NCBI GenBank assembly: GCA_027487315.1
Contig: JAIYDW010000110.1
Span: 1-60,596, forward strand
Reading direction: 5' to 3'
From: Verrucomicrobiaceae bacterium
Lineage (GTDB): Bacteria; Verrucomicrobiota; Verrucomicrobiia; Verrucomicrobiales; Verrucomicrobiaceae
DNA length: 60,596 bases
Every line of letters starts with the position of its first letter. Position 1 is the first letter of the stretch. The notes under the pieces were generated by a model. The model saw only the letters and a program-made list of their open reading frames with translations, had not been told where the DNA came from and did not search any database. The position numbers were made by a program, and so were the translations under genes. Of this stretch, positions 51,576-60,596 are shown piece after piece.

Positions 51576-53440
51576 TGTCCGACGCCAATTCGAATCCCCC
51601 TTCGTCCGCCGCTCTTCTCTCCTCCAAAGGTGAGATCAAAGTCTGGCTGACGGCGACCGGCCTCAACGTCGGTTTGTTCATGGTCGCCGGCCTGCTGCTG
51701 CTCATCACCTGGAATGGCCTCTCCGTCTTCTGGCCCCAACCCGTCAGCGAATTCACCCTCACCTCCCAAAAAGACGGCGCCCCCGAAAAAATCGCCGGCA
51801 TCATCACCAAACAACAAACCCGCCGCTCCGCTGCCACCGGCCAAGCCATCGAAGAAATCCAGATCTTCACCGGCAACCGCGACGCCTACGGTCTCGCCTT
51901 CCGCTTCCTCGATCAATCCAGCCTCGCCTCCACCACTCTCCCATCCGACTACATCGTCGCCGAACGCAGCGAATACGGCAAAGCCATCTTCACCCCTGTC
52001 CGCCTCGAATTCAGCGCCACCAAATCCCTGCCCGCCAGCGATCCAACCTTCCTCCCCGAACTGCATCGTCTCGTCAAGGAAGGCAATGATCGCCGCGCCG
52101 AAATCACCGCCCTCGAAAAACACGAAATCGGCGCCATCAATGCCCGCATCGACAAACTCGAAATCCGCCTGCGCAAAGCCGATCCCTCCCCAGAGGTTCG
52201 CGCCCCACTCGAACAAGAACTCGCCACGCTCCGCAGCGAATACACCACCCTCGCCTCCCAAGCCACCACGTTGCGCGACCGCCAAAAAGTCGAGAAACTC
52301 GTCTACCGCCTCGCCAGTGGCGAAGAGCGCAACCAGGCTGTCGCCGAGATCATCCACTTCTACCAGCCCAACCAACTCACCCTCGGCGGCCGCTTCAAAA
52401 TCTTCCTCCACCACGCCCTCGCCTTCCTCACCGAGGAACCCCGCGAAGCCAACACCGAAGGCGGCATCTTTCCCGCCATCTTCGGCACCTTTGTCATGAC
52501 TCTGCTCATGGCCGCGCTCGTGACACCTCTCGGCATCATCGCCGCCATCTACCTCCACGAATACGCCAAACCCGGCATCATGCTTCAATCCATCCGGGTC
52601 TGCGTCAACAACCTCGCCGGCGTTCCCTCCATCGTCTTCGGCGTCTTTGGCCTCGGGTTCTTCGTCTACGGTGTCGGTGGCTACATCGACCACGGGCCCA
52701 CCTATCCTCTGCCTGAACGCTGGTGGTTTCTCGCTTCACTCGGAGCGGTCGTCACCCTCGTCCTGGCTCTGTTACTTACCCTCAAGTATTCACCGACCCA
52801 GGCTCTCCAGCCCAAATCCAAGGCACGCTCTTTCACCGAGAACACCCTCTGGATCTCCACCGCCCTCCTGACCCTCTTGACCCTCGCCAAGTGCCCCTAC
52901 TTCCACGGCTTCTTCGCGGACAAATTGCCCTCCCCCACCTTCGGCACCGGTGGCATTCTCTGGGCCTCCATCACCCTCTCCCTGATGACCCTCCCCGTCG
53001 TCATCGTTGCTACCGAAGAAGCCCTATCCGCCGTGCCTCGCGGTGTCCGCGAAGCCGCCCTCGCCTGCGGTGCCTCCAAGTGGCAAATGATCCAGCGCAT
53101 CGCCCTCCCCGGCGCCCTCCCCGGCGTCATGACCGGCATCATCCTCGCCATGGCCCGTGGCGCTGGCGAAGTCGCCCCACTCATGATCACCGGCGTCGTC
53201 AAACTCGCCCCCTCCCTCCCCCTCGACGGCATCGCTCCCTTCATCCACGCCGAACGCAAATTCATGCACCTCGGCTTCCACATCTTCGACCTCGGCTTCC
53301 AATCCCCCGACTCCGAAGCCGCCAAACCCATGGTCTTCGCCACCACCCTCCTCCTCATCTTCCTCGTCGTCGTCCTCAACCTCACCGCCATCCAAATCCG
53401 CTCCCACCTCCGCCGCAAACTCCAAGCCAGCGCCTTCTAA
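51575..53440 (+). CDS. pstA: Phosphate ABC transporter permease PstA with inserted coiled coil
   Basis: Its ATG shares one base with the pstC stop. The 621-residue protein has an N-terminal membrane helix (LNVGLFMVAGLLLLITW), then a soluble section with a coiled coil (EIGAINARIDKLEIRLRKAD to ATTLRDRQKVEKLVY). The permease core follows, beginning around FPAIFGTFVMTLLMAALVTPLG and carrying the EAA loop REAALACGASKWQMIQRIALPG. The usual length is about 300. The N-terminal extension corresponds to the DUF3333-type region of longer PstA proteins. It pairs with PstC. Confidence 0.9.
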   Translation: MSDANSNPPSSAALLSSKGEIKVWLTATGLNVGLFMVAGLLLLITWNGLSVFWPQPVSEFTLTSQKDGAPEKIAGIITKQQTRRSAATGQAIEEIQIFTGNRDAYGLAFRFLDQSSLASTTLPSDYIVAERSEYGKAIFTPVRLEFSATKSLPASDPTFLPELHRLVKEGNDRRAEITALEKHEIGAINARIDKLEIRLRKADPSPEVRAPLEQELATLRSEYTTLASQATTLRDRQKVEKLVYRLASGEERNQAVAEIIHFYQPNQLTLGGRFKIFLHHALAFLTEEPREANTEGGIFPAIFGTFVMTLLMAALVTPLGIIAAIYLHEYAKPGIMLQSIRVCVNNLAGVPSIVFGVFGLGFFVYGVGGYIDHGPTYPLPERWWFLASLGAVVTLVLALLLTLKYSPTQALQPKSKARSFTENTLWISTALLTLLTLAKCPYFHGFFADKLPSPTFGTGGILWASITLSLMTLPVVIVATEEALSAVPRGVREAALACGASKWQMIQRIALPGALPGVMTGIILAMARGAGEVAPLMITGVVKLAPSLPLDGIAPFIHAERKFMHLGFHIFDLGFQSPDSEAAKPMVFATTLLLIFLVVVLNLTAIQIRSHLRRKLQASAF

Positions 53441-53485
53441 CCCCAACCCACTCACCACTCACCGCTGATCACTGATTACTCCCCC

Positions 53486-54274
53486 ATGCCCCCCCTGCCC
53501 GCCCACCTCCAGACCTCAGCGCGTCCCTTCATCGAAGTGGACCACTTCGACTTCTGGTATGGCCCCAAGCAGGTCCTCCACGACATCCATCTCGCCTTTC
53601 CCGAAAATCACATCACCGCCCTCATCGGCCCCTCAGGCTGCGGCAAAACCACCCTCCTGCGTAACCTCAATCGCATGAACGACCTCGTCGACGGCATCCG
53701 CCATCGCGGCGATATCCGACTCGACGGCACCAGCCTCTACGATCCCAAAGTCGAAGTCATCTCCCTTCGCAAACGCGTCGGCATGGTCTTCCAAAAGTAC
53801 AATCCCTTCCCCAAGTCCATCTACGAAAACGTCATCTTCTCCCTCCGCGTCGCCGGTCGTAGCGACCGCCGTCAGCTCGACGAGGTCGTCGAAAAAAGCC
53901 TTCGTCAGGCCGCCCTGTGGGATGAAGTGAAAGACAAACTCCACGAAAGCGCCTTCGGCCTCTCCGGCGGCCAGCAGCAGCGCCTCTGCATCGCCCGTGC
54001 CATCGCCAATCGCCCGCAAGTCCTCCTCATGGACGAACCCTGCGCCGCCCTCGATCCCATCGCTACCCTCAAGATCGAAGAGCTGATGACCCAACTCAAA
54101 GACGAGTTCACCATCGTCATCGTCACCCACAACATGGAGCAGGCCCGACGCGTCGCCGACCTCACCGCCTTCTTCTACCTCGGAAAACTCATCGAATACG
54201 ACGAAACCCTCTCCCTCTTCACCCAACCGTCTCAAATCCAAACCGAAGCCTACATCTCCGGTCGCTTTAGTTGA
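53486..54274 (+). CDS. pstB: Phosphate ABC transporter ATPase PstB
   Basis: At 262 residues this is standard length. It has Walker [21 protein letters not shown], the Q-loop region [20 protein letters not shown] typical for PstB, the signature [16 protein letters not shown], Walker [15 protein letters not shown] and the His switch [10 protein letters not shown]. It supplies energy to PstCA. No phoU or phoB/phoR gene is adjacent, so the operon's regulation cannot be read from this window. Confidence 0.95.
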   Translation: MPPLPAHLQTSARPFIEVDHFDFWYGPKQVLHDIHLAFPENHITALIGPSGCGKTTLLRNLNRMNDLVDGIRHRGDIRLDGTSLYDPKVEVISLRKRVGMVFQKYNPFPKSIYENVIFSLRVAGRSDRRQLDEVVEKSLRQAALWDEVKDKLHESAFGLSGGQQQRLCIARAIANRPQVLLMDEPCAALDPIATLKIEELMTQLKDEFTIVIVTHNMEQARRVADLTAFFYLGKLIEYDETLSLFTQPSQIQTEAYISGRFS

Positions 54275-54381
54275 CCCGTCCTCCCGCAAGAGCCTCAAAA
54301 GGCGCCCCAAGGCATCTCCCAAAAATCCCTCTCCCAGCCCACCTTGACGCACCCTCCCTTCGCGTTTCTACTTCCCCCACC

Positions 54382-54762
54382 ATGCGCCTCATCAACAACG
54401 CTCCCTCCGTCCCCGCCGCCGTCGGTCCCTATTCCCAAGCCGTCGAATCCGGCCCCTTCATTTTCTGCTCCGGCCAGATCCCCATCAATCCCGCCACCGG
54501 CAAAATCGAAGCCAAGGATGTCGAAGGCCAAACCCAGCAGGTCCTTGCCAATATCTCCGCCCTTCTCGCCTCCCAGGATCGCTCCCTGAATGATGTCATC
54601 AAAGCCACCGTCTTCCTCACCGACATGGCCGACTTCCCCAAGGTCAACGCCCTCTACGCCGCCGCCTTCGGCGACCACAAACCCGCCCGCTCCACCGTCC
54701 AAGTCGCCGCCCTCCCCCTCGCTGCCCTCGTCGAAATCGAAGTCATCGTCGCAAAAGTTTAG
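54382..54762 (+). CDS. ridA: RidA family reactive intermediate/imine deaminase
   Basis: This 126-residue protein has the whole RidA (YjgF/UK114) pattern: NNAPSVPAAVGPYSQAVESG, IFCSGQIPINPATGKI, DVIKATVFLTDMADFPKVNALYAAAFG and KPARSTVQVAALPLAALVEIEVIV. The conserved Arg (PARSTVQV) and Glu (EIEVIV) for enamine/imine hydrolysis are in place. It neutralises reactive 2-aminoacrylate-type products of PLP enzymes. The start at 54382 is chosen because the open frame before it is Pro-rich and unrelated. Confidence 0.93.
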   Translation: MRLINNAPSVPAAVGPYSQAVESGPFIFCSGQIPINPATGKIEAKDVEGQTQQVLANISALLASQDRSLNDVIKATVFLTDMADFPKVNALYAAAFGDHKPARSTVQVAALPLAALVEIEVIVAKV

Positions 54763-54817
54763 CCTTTCTTGGTAGGCAGACGCCTCCTCTCACGCTAACC
54801 TACCGGGTGTTAGGTGC

Positions 54818-56461
54818 ATGAATGGACTGTTAACGCGTCGTGAGTGGCTGATCGCCGGAGCCTGCCTGCTGCTTTTTGCAGCCCTGGCCATCCTCAGTCT
54901 TGCGCCCCGCCTCCAAGCCAAACTCACCCAGGCCGCCACCGCCAAACTCCAATCCCTCGACCATCAAGCCGGCGGTGCCCGCTTCGATCGCGTCGCACTC
55001 TCCTTCGACGGCCAGCGCGCCCTCATCACCGGAGCCGTCCGTCATCAGCAGGACGGCCTCCGCCTGATCCACTCCCTCAACCACGACCTCCGCACTCCCG
55101 GCAATCCTTTCAACCCCGTCACCAAAGTCACCGCCACCTCCTCCCTCGAAGTCAAACCCCTCCAGTCCGGCTGGATCATCGCCGCCGTCCAGGGCTTCAA
55201 TGCCGAAATCATCGGCACCTGCGCTACCCCCCAGGAACGCGACACCCTCGAACAGTCCCTCCGCAGTCGCTGGCCCACCTGGCGCGGCAAAATCAACTTC
55301 GCCCTCCAAGTCGACCCCCGCCGCTTCGACGAATCCTCCGCCTGGCTCGCCACCGTCCGCTCCCTCCCCGCCCCCGAAGCCCGTGGCCGCCAGTCCGCAC
55401 GCCTCTTCGCCGCCCAAATCGGCCGCACCTGGACCGACCTCCCTCTCCAAACCTCAGCCTCCTCTCCCTCCCCCATCCCACCCCCTCTCCATACCCTCGG
55501 CATCACCTCCAACGAATGGCAAGACCGCCTCCTCTCGCATCACGACGCCGTCCTCTCCCACCTCCAAAAAGAAACCGCCTGGGAAATCGAACAGGAACGC
55601 CTCCGCAACCTCCCTCCTGCCCATGTCTTCCTCGGCAAACGCGGCAACCAGGTCCTCCTCCGTGGCGAAGTCTTCGATATCGATTCCAAACGCGCCGTCA
55701 TCGCCTCCATCATGGCCGCTCTCCCCGAAGCCCGCCTCCTCGACGACCTCCGCGCCAACGGCACCCGCCGCCCCGATCCTGGCCTCGGCTCTTTCAACCC
55801 TTCCGAATCCCTCTCCGACACCAGCGACAAAGCCTTCGCCCTCGGTCTCCCCGGCAAACCCTGGACTCCCCTCGATTGGGAAGTCGCTCGCTCCTCCCAA
55901 CCCTGGTCCTCCCTCCTCCCCCCAGGCCTCGATCCCAAATCCCTCGCCGAAGACTCCGCTCTCGTCATCGACTGGCTCCAAGGCTCCAATGCCGGCATCC
56001 CCCTCCTTCCCACCCCGCCTCAACCCGCCTTCCTCACCCTCGCCGTCTACCAGGATCGCATCATGATCAGCGGTCGCCTCGCCGAACAAGCCCTCCACAC
56101 CCAAATCCTCGCCGCCCTCAAACGCGCCTACCCCTCCGGCTACACCATCGACGACCAAATCGCCGTCTCCGGCTCCACCCTCGCCTCCGATTCCGTCCAA
56201 CACACCACCCAAACCATCCCCGTTCGCCAAACCGATCCCCTCCTCTTCGCCGTCGCCCTCCCCGGCAAACCCTGGCAAACCCTCTCCCCCACCAATGTCG
56301 CCTCCCTCGCCTCGCTCCCCATCGATCAAACCCTGCACAACCTCCCCTCTCAAACGCTCGCCACCGCCTTCGCTCCCGCCCTCGAAGAAATTCGATCCCT
56401 CGGTTTGAGCTTTCCCGAACCCCCATCCCGTGCCAAGGAAGACCCCGGCAACAAACCATGA
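54818..56461 (+). CDS. Membrane-anchored protein with BON-like repeats
   Basis: This 547-residue protein has an N-terminal membrane helix (WLIAGACLLLFAALAILSLAP) and about four copies of a small alpha/beta unit resembling BON domains. Examples are ALITGAVRHQQDGLRLIHSL, NAEIIGTCATPQERDTLEQSLRSRW, NQVLLRGEVFDIDSKRAVIASIM and DRIMISGRLAEQALHTQILAAL. BON domains bind envelope or phospholipid surfaces and often occur next to OmpA-like domains. A Pro/Ser linker separates the second and third units. It overlaps the next gene by four bases. No enzyme motif is visible. Confidence 0.65.
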   Translation: MNGLLTRREWLIAGACLLLFAALAILSLAPRLQAKLTQAATAKLQSLDHQAGGARFDRVALSFDGQRALITGAVRHQQDGLRLIHSLNHDLRTPGNPFNPVTKVTATSSLEVKPLQSGWIIAAVQGFNAEIIGTCATPQERDTLEQSLRSRWPTWRGKINFALQVDPRRFDESSAWLATVRSLPAPEARGRQSARLFAAQIGRTWTDLPLQTSASSPSPIPPPLHTLGITSNEWQDRLLSHHDAVLSHLQKETAWEIEQERLRNLPPAHVFLGKRGNQVLLRGEVFDIDSKRAVIASIMAALPEARLLDDLRANGTRRPDPGLGSFNPSESLSDTSDKAFALGLPGKPWTPLDWEVARSSQPWSSLLPPGLDPKSLAEDSALVIDWLQGSNAGIPLLPTPPQPAFLTLAVYQDRIMISGRLAEQALHTQILAALKRAYPSGYTIDDQIAVSGSTLASDSVQHTTQTIPVRQTDPLLFAVALPGKPWQTLSPTNVASLASLPIDQTLHNLPSQTLATAFAPALEEIRSLGLSFPEPPSRAKEDPGNKP

Positions 56462-57066
56462 GCGGACTCCTTTGGCTGATCTCCGAAATGCTGCTGCTGC
56501 TCACCCTCGCAGCAGTCACCTTCTTCACCCTCGGCTGGCGTTGGCGTGCCAAACGCTCGAAAATCCAAACCCTCGTCCTCGAATCCCGTCTCGATGAGGA
56601 AGCCCAGGCCGCCAAAATCGCCCGCGAAGAACGCGACGCCGCCCTCCGCCAACAACCAGCCCCATCGTCACCCCCGCCCGACGCCGACATCGCCGCGCTC
56701 GCCGCTGAACTCAACGAAACCCAGGCCCACCAACTCGCCCTCGAACGCGAACTCCTCCGACTCCGCGATGCCAAACTCGCTGTCGAAGCCGAATTCCAAG
56801 CCTTCCGCGAAGCCTCCGCAACCCCTCCCCCATCCGCAGCCCCCATCACCCCCGACGACCTCACCAAACTCCGTGGCGTCGGCAGCGTCATGCGCACCAA
56901 ACTCCACACCGCCGGCATCCACACCTTCCGCCAGCTCGCCCTCCTTTCCGAATCCGAACTTGCCGCCCTCGACCAGACCCTCAAACTCAAAGGCCGCGCC
57001 TCACGCGAAAATTGGCAGCAACAAGCCGCCACCCTCCATCAGGAAATCCACGGTTCACCACCCTGA
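56458..57066 (+). CDS. Membrane protein with coiled coil and helix-hairpin-helix domain
   Basis: The start overlaps the BON-like gene's stop (ATGA). The 202-residue protein has an N-terminal membrane helix (LWLISEMLLLLTLAAVTFFTLGW), a charged coiled coil (about residues 35-130) and a C-terminal helix-hairpin-helix of the DUF4332/L21-associated type (LTKLRGVGSVMRTKLHTAGI ... TFRQLALLSESELAALD). Such HhH modules bind DNA or other helices. The tight coupling suggests it works with the BON-like protein, perhaps tying the envelope to the nucleoid; that is speculation. Confidence 0.7.
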   Translation: MSGLLWLISEMLLLLTLAAVTFFTLGWRWRAKRSKIQTLVLESRLDEEAQAAKIAREERDAALRQQPAPSSPPPDADIAALAAELNETQAHQLALERELLRLRDAKLAVEAEFQAFREASATPPPSAAPITPDDLTKLRGVGSVMRTKLHTAGIHTFRQLALLSESELAALDQTLKLKGRASRENWQQQAATLHQEIHGSPP

Positions 57067-57072
57067 TCCCAA

Positions 57073-58737
57073 ATGAAACTGGACGCCCTCAGCCGCCTCG
57101 AACGCCATGCCAAACGCCTGGCCGAAATCACCGGCATCCTCGGCAAATACGGCCTCTCCAACCTCTTCGGCGACCTCAAGTTCCCCTGGATCGCCGACAA
57201 ACTCCGCAGCTCCGACGGCCAAGCCCTGCGCTCCCTCACGACCCCTCAGCGCGTCCGCATGGCGCTCACCGAACTCGGCACCACCTTCATCAAACTGGGC
57301 CAAATGCTCAGCACCCGCCCAGACCTCCTCGGCCCCGATCTCACCGACGAACTCGCCGAACTCCAGTCCAACGTCCCCGCCGATAGCGCCGAAATCGCCC
57401 GCGCCACCATCGAAGAAGATCTCGGCAGCAACCTCGAATCCCTCTTCGCCTCCTTCGAAGCCGAACCCCTCGCCGCCGCCTCCATCGCCCAAGTCCACGG
57501 CGCCACCCTCACCAACGGCACCCGCGTCGTCGTCAAAGTCCTCCGCGCCGGCGTCGCCCGCCAGGTCGAGACCGATCTCGAAATCGTCCAACTCCTCGCC
57601 GAACTCATGGAGCGCCACTCCACCGTTCTTCGCCCCTACCAGCCCGTCGCCATCGTCCGCCAGTTCCGCAAATCCCTCCTCCGCGAGCTCGACTTCACCG
57701 TCGAACGCACCAACCTCGAACGCTTCGCCGAACACTTCGAAAACGACCCCTTCGTCCACATCCCCCAAGTCTTCCCCGAACTCTGCAGCCGCCGCGTCCT
57801 CACCATGGACCGCCTCGACGGCATCCCCGGCACCGACACCGCCGCCCTGCAATCCTCCGGCGAAGACCTCGAAACCTTCGCCAGTCGTGGCGCCAGCATG
57901 TACCTCGACATGGTCTTCCGCGACGGCTTCTACCACGCCGATCCCCACCCCGGCAATCTCCTCCTCCTCCCCGGCGGCATCGTCGGCGTCATCGACTGCG
58001 GCATGGTCGGCCGCATCGACGAACACCTCCTCGAGGACATCGAAGGCCTCCTCTTCGCCGTCGTCGAACGCGACGCCACCGAGGTCGTCACCCTCCTCAT
58101 GAAACTCGGCGCCGCCAGTCATGAAATCGATCGTGACCGCTTCATCGGCGACATCAGCGACTTCATCGCCGACTTCGTTGGCCGCCCCCTGGCAGACATT
58201 CAGATTGGCGAGGCCCTCTCCGCCCTCTTCAACATCATCCGCCGCTTCCAGGTCGTCCTTCCGCCTCCCCTCGCCATGCTCCTGCGCACCCTCATTCTCC
58301 TCGAGGGCACCTCCCGCAAGTTCCATCCCGACCTCAGCCTCGCGCAGCTGATGGAACCCTACTACTCCCGCATCCTCCGCCGCCGCATGTCCCCCGTGCG
58401 CATCGCCAAAAAAGCCCGCCGCATGTATCGCGACTGGGACCGCCTCCTGGGTCGCCTACCCCGAGATCTCCGCGACCTCCTCGAACGCTTCAGCGACGGC
58501 ACCCTCACCGTCCACCTCGACCACCGCCACCTCGACCCCATCATCAACCGCCTCGTCCTCGGCATCATCGCCGCCGCCATCTTCCTCGGCTCCTCCCAAC
58601 TCTGGAGCAGCCAGGCCCCGCCCCTCCTCGGCGGCGTCTCCATCTTCGGCGCCCTCGGCTACGCCACCTCCATCTACCTCACCTGGCGCGTCCTCCGCGC
58701 CGTCAAAAAATCCGGCAACATCAACTCCAAAGACTAA
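57073..58737 (+). CDS. ubiB: ABC1/AarF/UbiB-family atypical kinase
   Basis: This 554-residue protein has the ADCK/UbiB signatures: the KxGQ motif in TFIKLGQMLSTRPDLLG, the Ala-rich loop EAEPLAAASIAQVHGA, the lysine strand RVVVKVLRAG, the catalytic loop HADPHPGNLLLL and the metal-binding GVIDCGMVGRID. The C terminus carries two membrane helices, as in UbiB proteins. The family supports quinone (ubiquinone or menaquinone) synthesis through an ATPase or lipid-binding role. Whether this organism makes ubiquinone is not shown, so the symbol is a family label only. Confidence 0.85.
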   Translation: MKLDALSRLERHAKRLAEITGILGKYGLSNLFGDLKFPWIADKLRSSDGQALRSLTTPQRVRMALTELGTTFIKLGQMLSTRPDLLGPDLTDELAELQSNVPADSAEIARATIEEDLGSNLESLFASFEAEPLAAASIAQVHGATLTNGTRVVVKVLRAGVARQVETDLEIVQLLAELMERHSTVLRPYQPVAIVRQFRKSLLRELDFTVERTNLERFAEHFENDPFVHIPQVFPELCSRRVLTMDRLDGIPGTDTAALQSSGEDLETFASRGASMYLDMVFRDGFYHADPHPGNLLLLPGGIVGVIDCGMVGRIDEHLLEDIEGLLFAVVERDATEVVTLLMKLGAASHEIDRDRFIGDISDFIADFVGRPLADIQIGEALSALFNIIRRFQVVLPPPLAMLLRTLILLEGTSRKFHPDLSLAQLMEPYYSRILRRRMSPVRIAKKARRMYRDWDRLLGRLPRDLRDLLERFSDGTLTVHLDHRHLDPIINRLVLGIIAAAIFLGSSQLWSSQAPPLLGGVSIFGALGYATSIYLTWRVLRAVKKSGNINSKD

Positions 58738-58797
58738 CGCAACGCCCGTCAAAAGGCACGGCCAAGTCCTGAGAACCAACGTCTTAAGCTCAATCCC

Positions 58798-60429
58798 ATG
58801 CGCACCTGTATCACCTGGACCTGTCTCTCCCTCGTCGTCCCATTCTCCCTCGTGGCCGCCCCCAAACCCCTCTCCGAAGTCACCGACTCATTCGCCAAAA
58901 ACCTCCCCGCCGGTTGCATCGTCACCGCCGAGTTTCGCGACTCGAACACCACCTTCCACCTCGCCGGCAAAGGCCTCCCCGATCTCGCTCCCGAACGCCA
59001 CCTCTTCGAAATCGGCTCCATCAGCAAAGTCTTCACCGGACTCCTCCTCGCTCAATCCGTCTCCGACAAAAAACTCTCCCTCACCTCCACCCTCCGCGAT
59101 CTCCTAGGACCCGACTTCACCTTCGCCGATCCCAACGTCGCCGCCATCACGCTCGAACAACTCTCCACCCACACCAGCGGTCTTCCTCGCTTGCCCTCCA
59201 ACATCGGCCCAAACCCCGACACCAGCACCGACCCCTACGCTGCCTACGACCGCACCGCCCTCCACGATTTCCTCCACGTCGCCACTCTCCCCGGTCCCGG
59301 CCCGCACCCCTCAGCCTACTCCAACCTCGCCGTCGGTCTCCTCGGCGACCTCCTCGCCGCTCAAAGCAACACCACCTGGGAGCAACTCGTCATCGACAGC
59401 ATCGCCAAACCCCTCGGCATGACCGACACCTTCGTCACCTTGAACCCCGAGTCTCAAAAACGCCTCGCCCCTCCCTTCGAAGGCGCCAAACCAGGCACCA
59501 ACTGGACCTTCAAAGCCCTCGCCGGCGCAGGTGCCCTTCGCTCCAGCGCCTCCGACATGATCCGCTTCGGCAAGGCCCTCCTCAACCCCGACTCCACCCC
59601 TTTCCCCGAGGCCATCCGCCTCATGCTCGCTCCCCGCGCCGATTTCTCGGGCGAGACCTCCAAAATCGGCCTCGGCATCATCCTCTCCCGCTTCCTCAAC
59701 GAACCCGCCTGGGAGCACGACGGCGGCACCGGCGGCTACCGTGCTTCCTTCCAAGTCCAGCCCGACTCCAAAACCATCCGCGTCATCCTCATCAACAACG
59801 ACGCCCTCGCCCCACCCCTCGTCCTCGCCGCCATCGACCCCCAACCCGCCACCAAAAATCGCCCCGAACTCCCCATCACCCCCGAAGCCGCCCGCGAATA
59901 CACCGGCGTCTTCGAACTCGACGCCAACAGCCGCTTCACCGTCATCCAACGTGGCGACCACCTCTGGACCCGCCTCACCGGCCAACCCTTCTTCCGCCTC
60001 TTCCACTCCGGCAACGACCGCTTCTTCCTCAAAATCGCCGCCGCCGAACTCCAATTCGAACGCACCAACGGCCAAATCACTCACGTCACCCTCTTCCAAA
60101 ACAACCGCGAGCAACGCGCCACCAAATCCAAACAACCCGCCCCCACCCTCATCTTCCGACCCGCCAAAGACCTCGAACGCTTCGTCGGCACCTACGACCT
60201 CGCCCCCGGCATGGCCTTCACCCTCACCGTCCACAACCAAACCCTCTTCGCCGAACTCACCGGTCAGCCCAGCGTCCCCGTCTTTGAAACCAAACCCAAC
60301 CACTTCGAATACGACGTCGCCGCCGCCTCGCTCGACTTCAAATTCGACCCCTCAGGCGCCGTCACCACCCTGATTCTCAATCAAAACGGTACCCATCTCG
60401 CCCCTCGCCGCCCCACCCCCAAAAAGTAA
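58798..60429 (+). CDS. Serine hydrolase of the class C beta-lactamase family
   Basis: The 543-residue protein has a signal peptide (TCLSLVVPFSLVAA), the SxxK motif (IGSISKVF, Ser74/Lys77), the YxN motif (AYSNLAVGLLG) and the HDGGTGGY element equivalent to KTG. These fit class C beta-lactamases, D-alanyl-D-alanine carboxypeptidases and esterases. The C-terminal third has two tandem copies of a beta-rich domain (EYTGVFELDANSRFTVIQRGDHLW; FVGTYDLAPGMAFTLTVHNQTLF), typical of the longer family members. The true substrate is unknown; antibiotic resistance should not be assumed. Confidence 0.88.
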   Translation: MRTCITWTCLSLVVPFSLVAAPKPLSEVTDSFAKNLPAGCIVTAEFRDSNTTFHLAGKGLPDLAPERHLFEIGSISKVFTGLLLAQSVSDKKLSLTSTLRDLLGPDFTFADPNVAAITLEQLSTHTSGLPRLPSNIGPNPDTSTDPYAAYDRTALHDFLHVATLPGPGPHPSAYSNLAVGLLGDLLAAQSNTTWEQLVIDSIAKPLGMTDTFVTLNPESQKRLAPPFEGAKPGTNWTFKALAGAGALRSSASDMIRFGKALLNPDSTPFPEAIRLMLAPRADFSGETSKIGLGIILSRFLNEPAWEHDGGTGGYRASFQVQPDSKTIRVILINNDALAPPLVLAAIDPQPATKNRPELPITPEAAREYTGVFELDANSRFTVIQRGDHLWTRLTGQPFFRLFHSGNDRFFLKIAAAELQFERTNGQITHVTLFQNNREQRATKSKQPAPTLIFRPAKDLERFVGTYDLAPGMAFTLTVHNQTLFAELTGQPSVPVFETKPNHFEYDVAAASLDFKFDPSGAVTTLILNQNGTHLAPRRPTPKK

Positions 60430-60495
60430 ATTCTACCCGCATCGCCTTTTCCGCCAAAGTGCTTGCCCCCGGCCTCGATAACGCTTTGTTAAGCC

Positions 60496-60596
60496 ATGCT
60501 CTCAGGCACGAAGCTCCCCCTCCCGATGTCCTGCCGCCCCCTCATTCTCAGCCTCCTATCCTTCATCCTCTGTGCCACGGCCTCCGCCTTTGACAC
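60496..60596 (+). CDS. Start of a secreted protein (partial)
   Basis: In-frame ATGs lie at 60496 and 60526 and the frame stays open to the window edge. From the second ATG the residues are a signal peptide (SCRPLILSLLSFILCATASA/F), so the gene codes for an exported protein. The rest lies outside the window; no family can be called. Confidence 0.55.
   Translation, partial: MLSGTKLPLPMSCRPLILSLLSFILCATASAFD

Noticed and set aside
58798-60429. Antibiotic-resistance beta-lactamase
   Set aside because: The motifs are those of the broad serine-hydrolase family with C-terminal beta domains, which is mostly peptidase or esterase; resistance cannot be inferred.

Overview
The window looks like a chromosomal stretch of a Verrucomicrobiota bacterium, probably Verrucomicrobiaceae-like. 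This is inferred from the mix of DUF1080 and PQQ-propeller proteins, a squalene-cyclase-like secreted protein, GxxExxY proteins, a pilus cluster ordered like the Akkermansia Amuc_1098-1102 region, high GC with C/G-rich third positions, and many intergenic palindromic repeats. No rRNA, phage or transposase gene is visible.

Layout. 1-3,050: a partial DUF1254 gene, an XRE regulator, a GxxExxY gene with a 190-bp tandem array of internally deleted copies of itself, and a DUF4142 protein. 3,346-7,416: a multi-PAS histidine kinase, a receiver-only response regulator and a secreted cyclase-like protein. 7,446-13,946: a sulfur/redox-type cluster (ArsR repressor, two DUF2892 proteins, RND efflux pair, a 55-residue membrane protein, rhodanese, thioredoxin 2) bounded by two matching operator-like palindromes. 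14,444-15,029: a small membrane protein and tRNA-Ala(CGC). 15,160-25,942: a PQQ-propeller protein, then a type IV pilus/type II secretion block (GspE/PilB ATPase, 7TM-HD phosphodiesterase, YbeY, PilMN/GspL-like, PilO-like, PilP-like, secretin). 26,079-30,261: nitrilase-family amidase, DUF1080 protein with a strong terminator, a large unknown secreted protein and an extended IF-1.

30,262-37,345 is the most unusual part. A repeat-rich spacer is followed by eleven short genes, all on the minus strand. They are separated by related elements of about 90-95 bp whose ends carry attC-like core sites (GCCGAAC...GTTCGGC and variants), placed within a few bases of the next start codon. I read this as an integron gene-cassette array without an integrase in view (a CALIN). 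Its genes are almost all unknown, and most encode secreted, lipidated or membrane proteins. A further attC-like copy stands alone at about 443-561, next to the DUF1254 gene. The array abuts a GH75-chitosanase-like gene whose 3' tail has been duplicated into the neighbouring cassette.

37,374-46,368: the GH75-like protein, a short-chain dehydrogenase, a second RND pump without an adaptor, a W/DP-repeat protein and a very acidic DxDGDG-repeat protein. 46,737-54,274 is a phosphate-uptake operon (OprO/P-like porin, PstS, PstC, PstA, PstB) in which both permeases carry large extra domains. 54,382-60,596: RidA, a BON-like protein, a helix-hairpin-helix membrane protein, a UbiB/AarF kinase, a class C beta-lactamase-family hydrolase and the beginning of another secreted protein.
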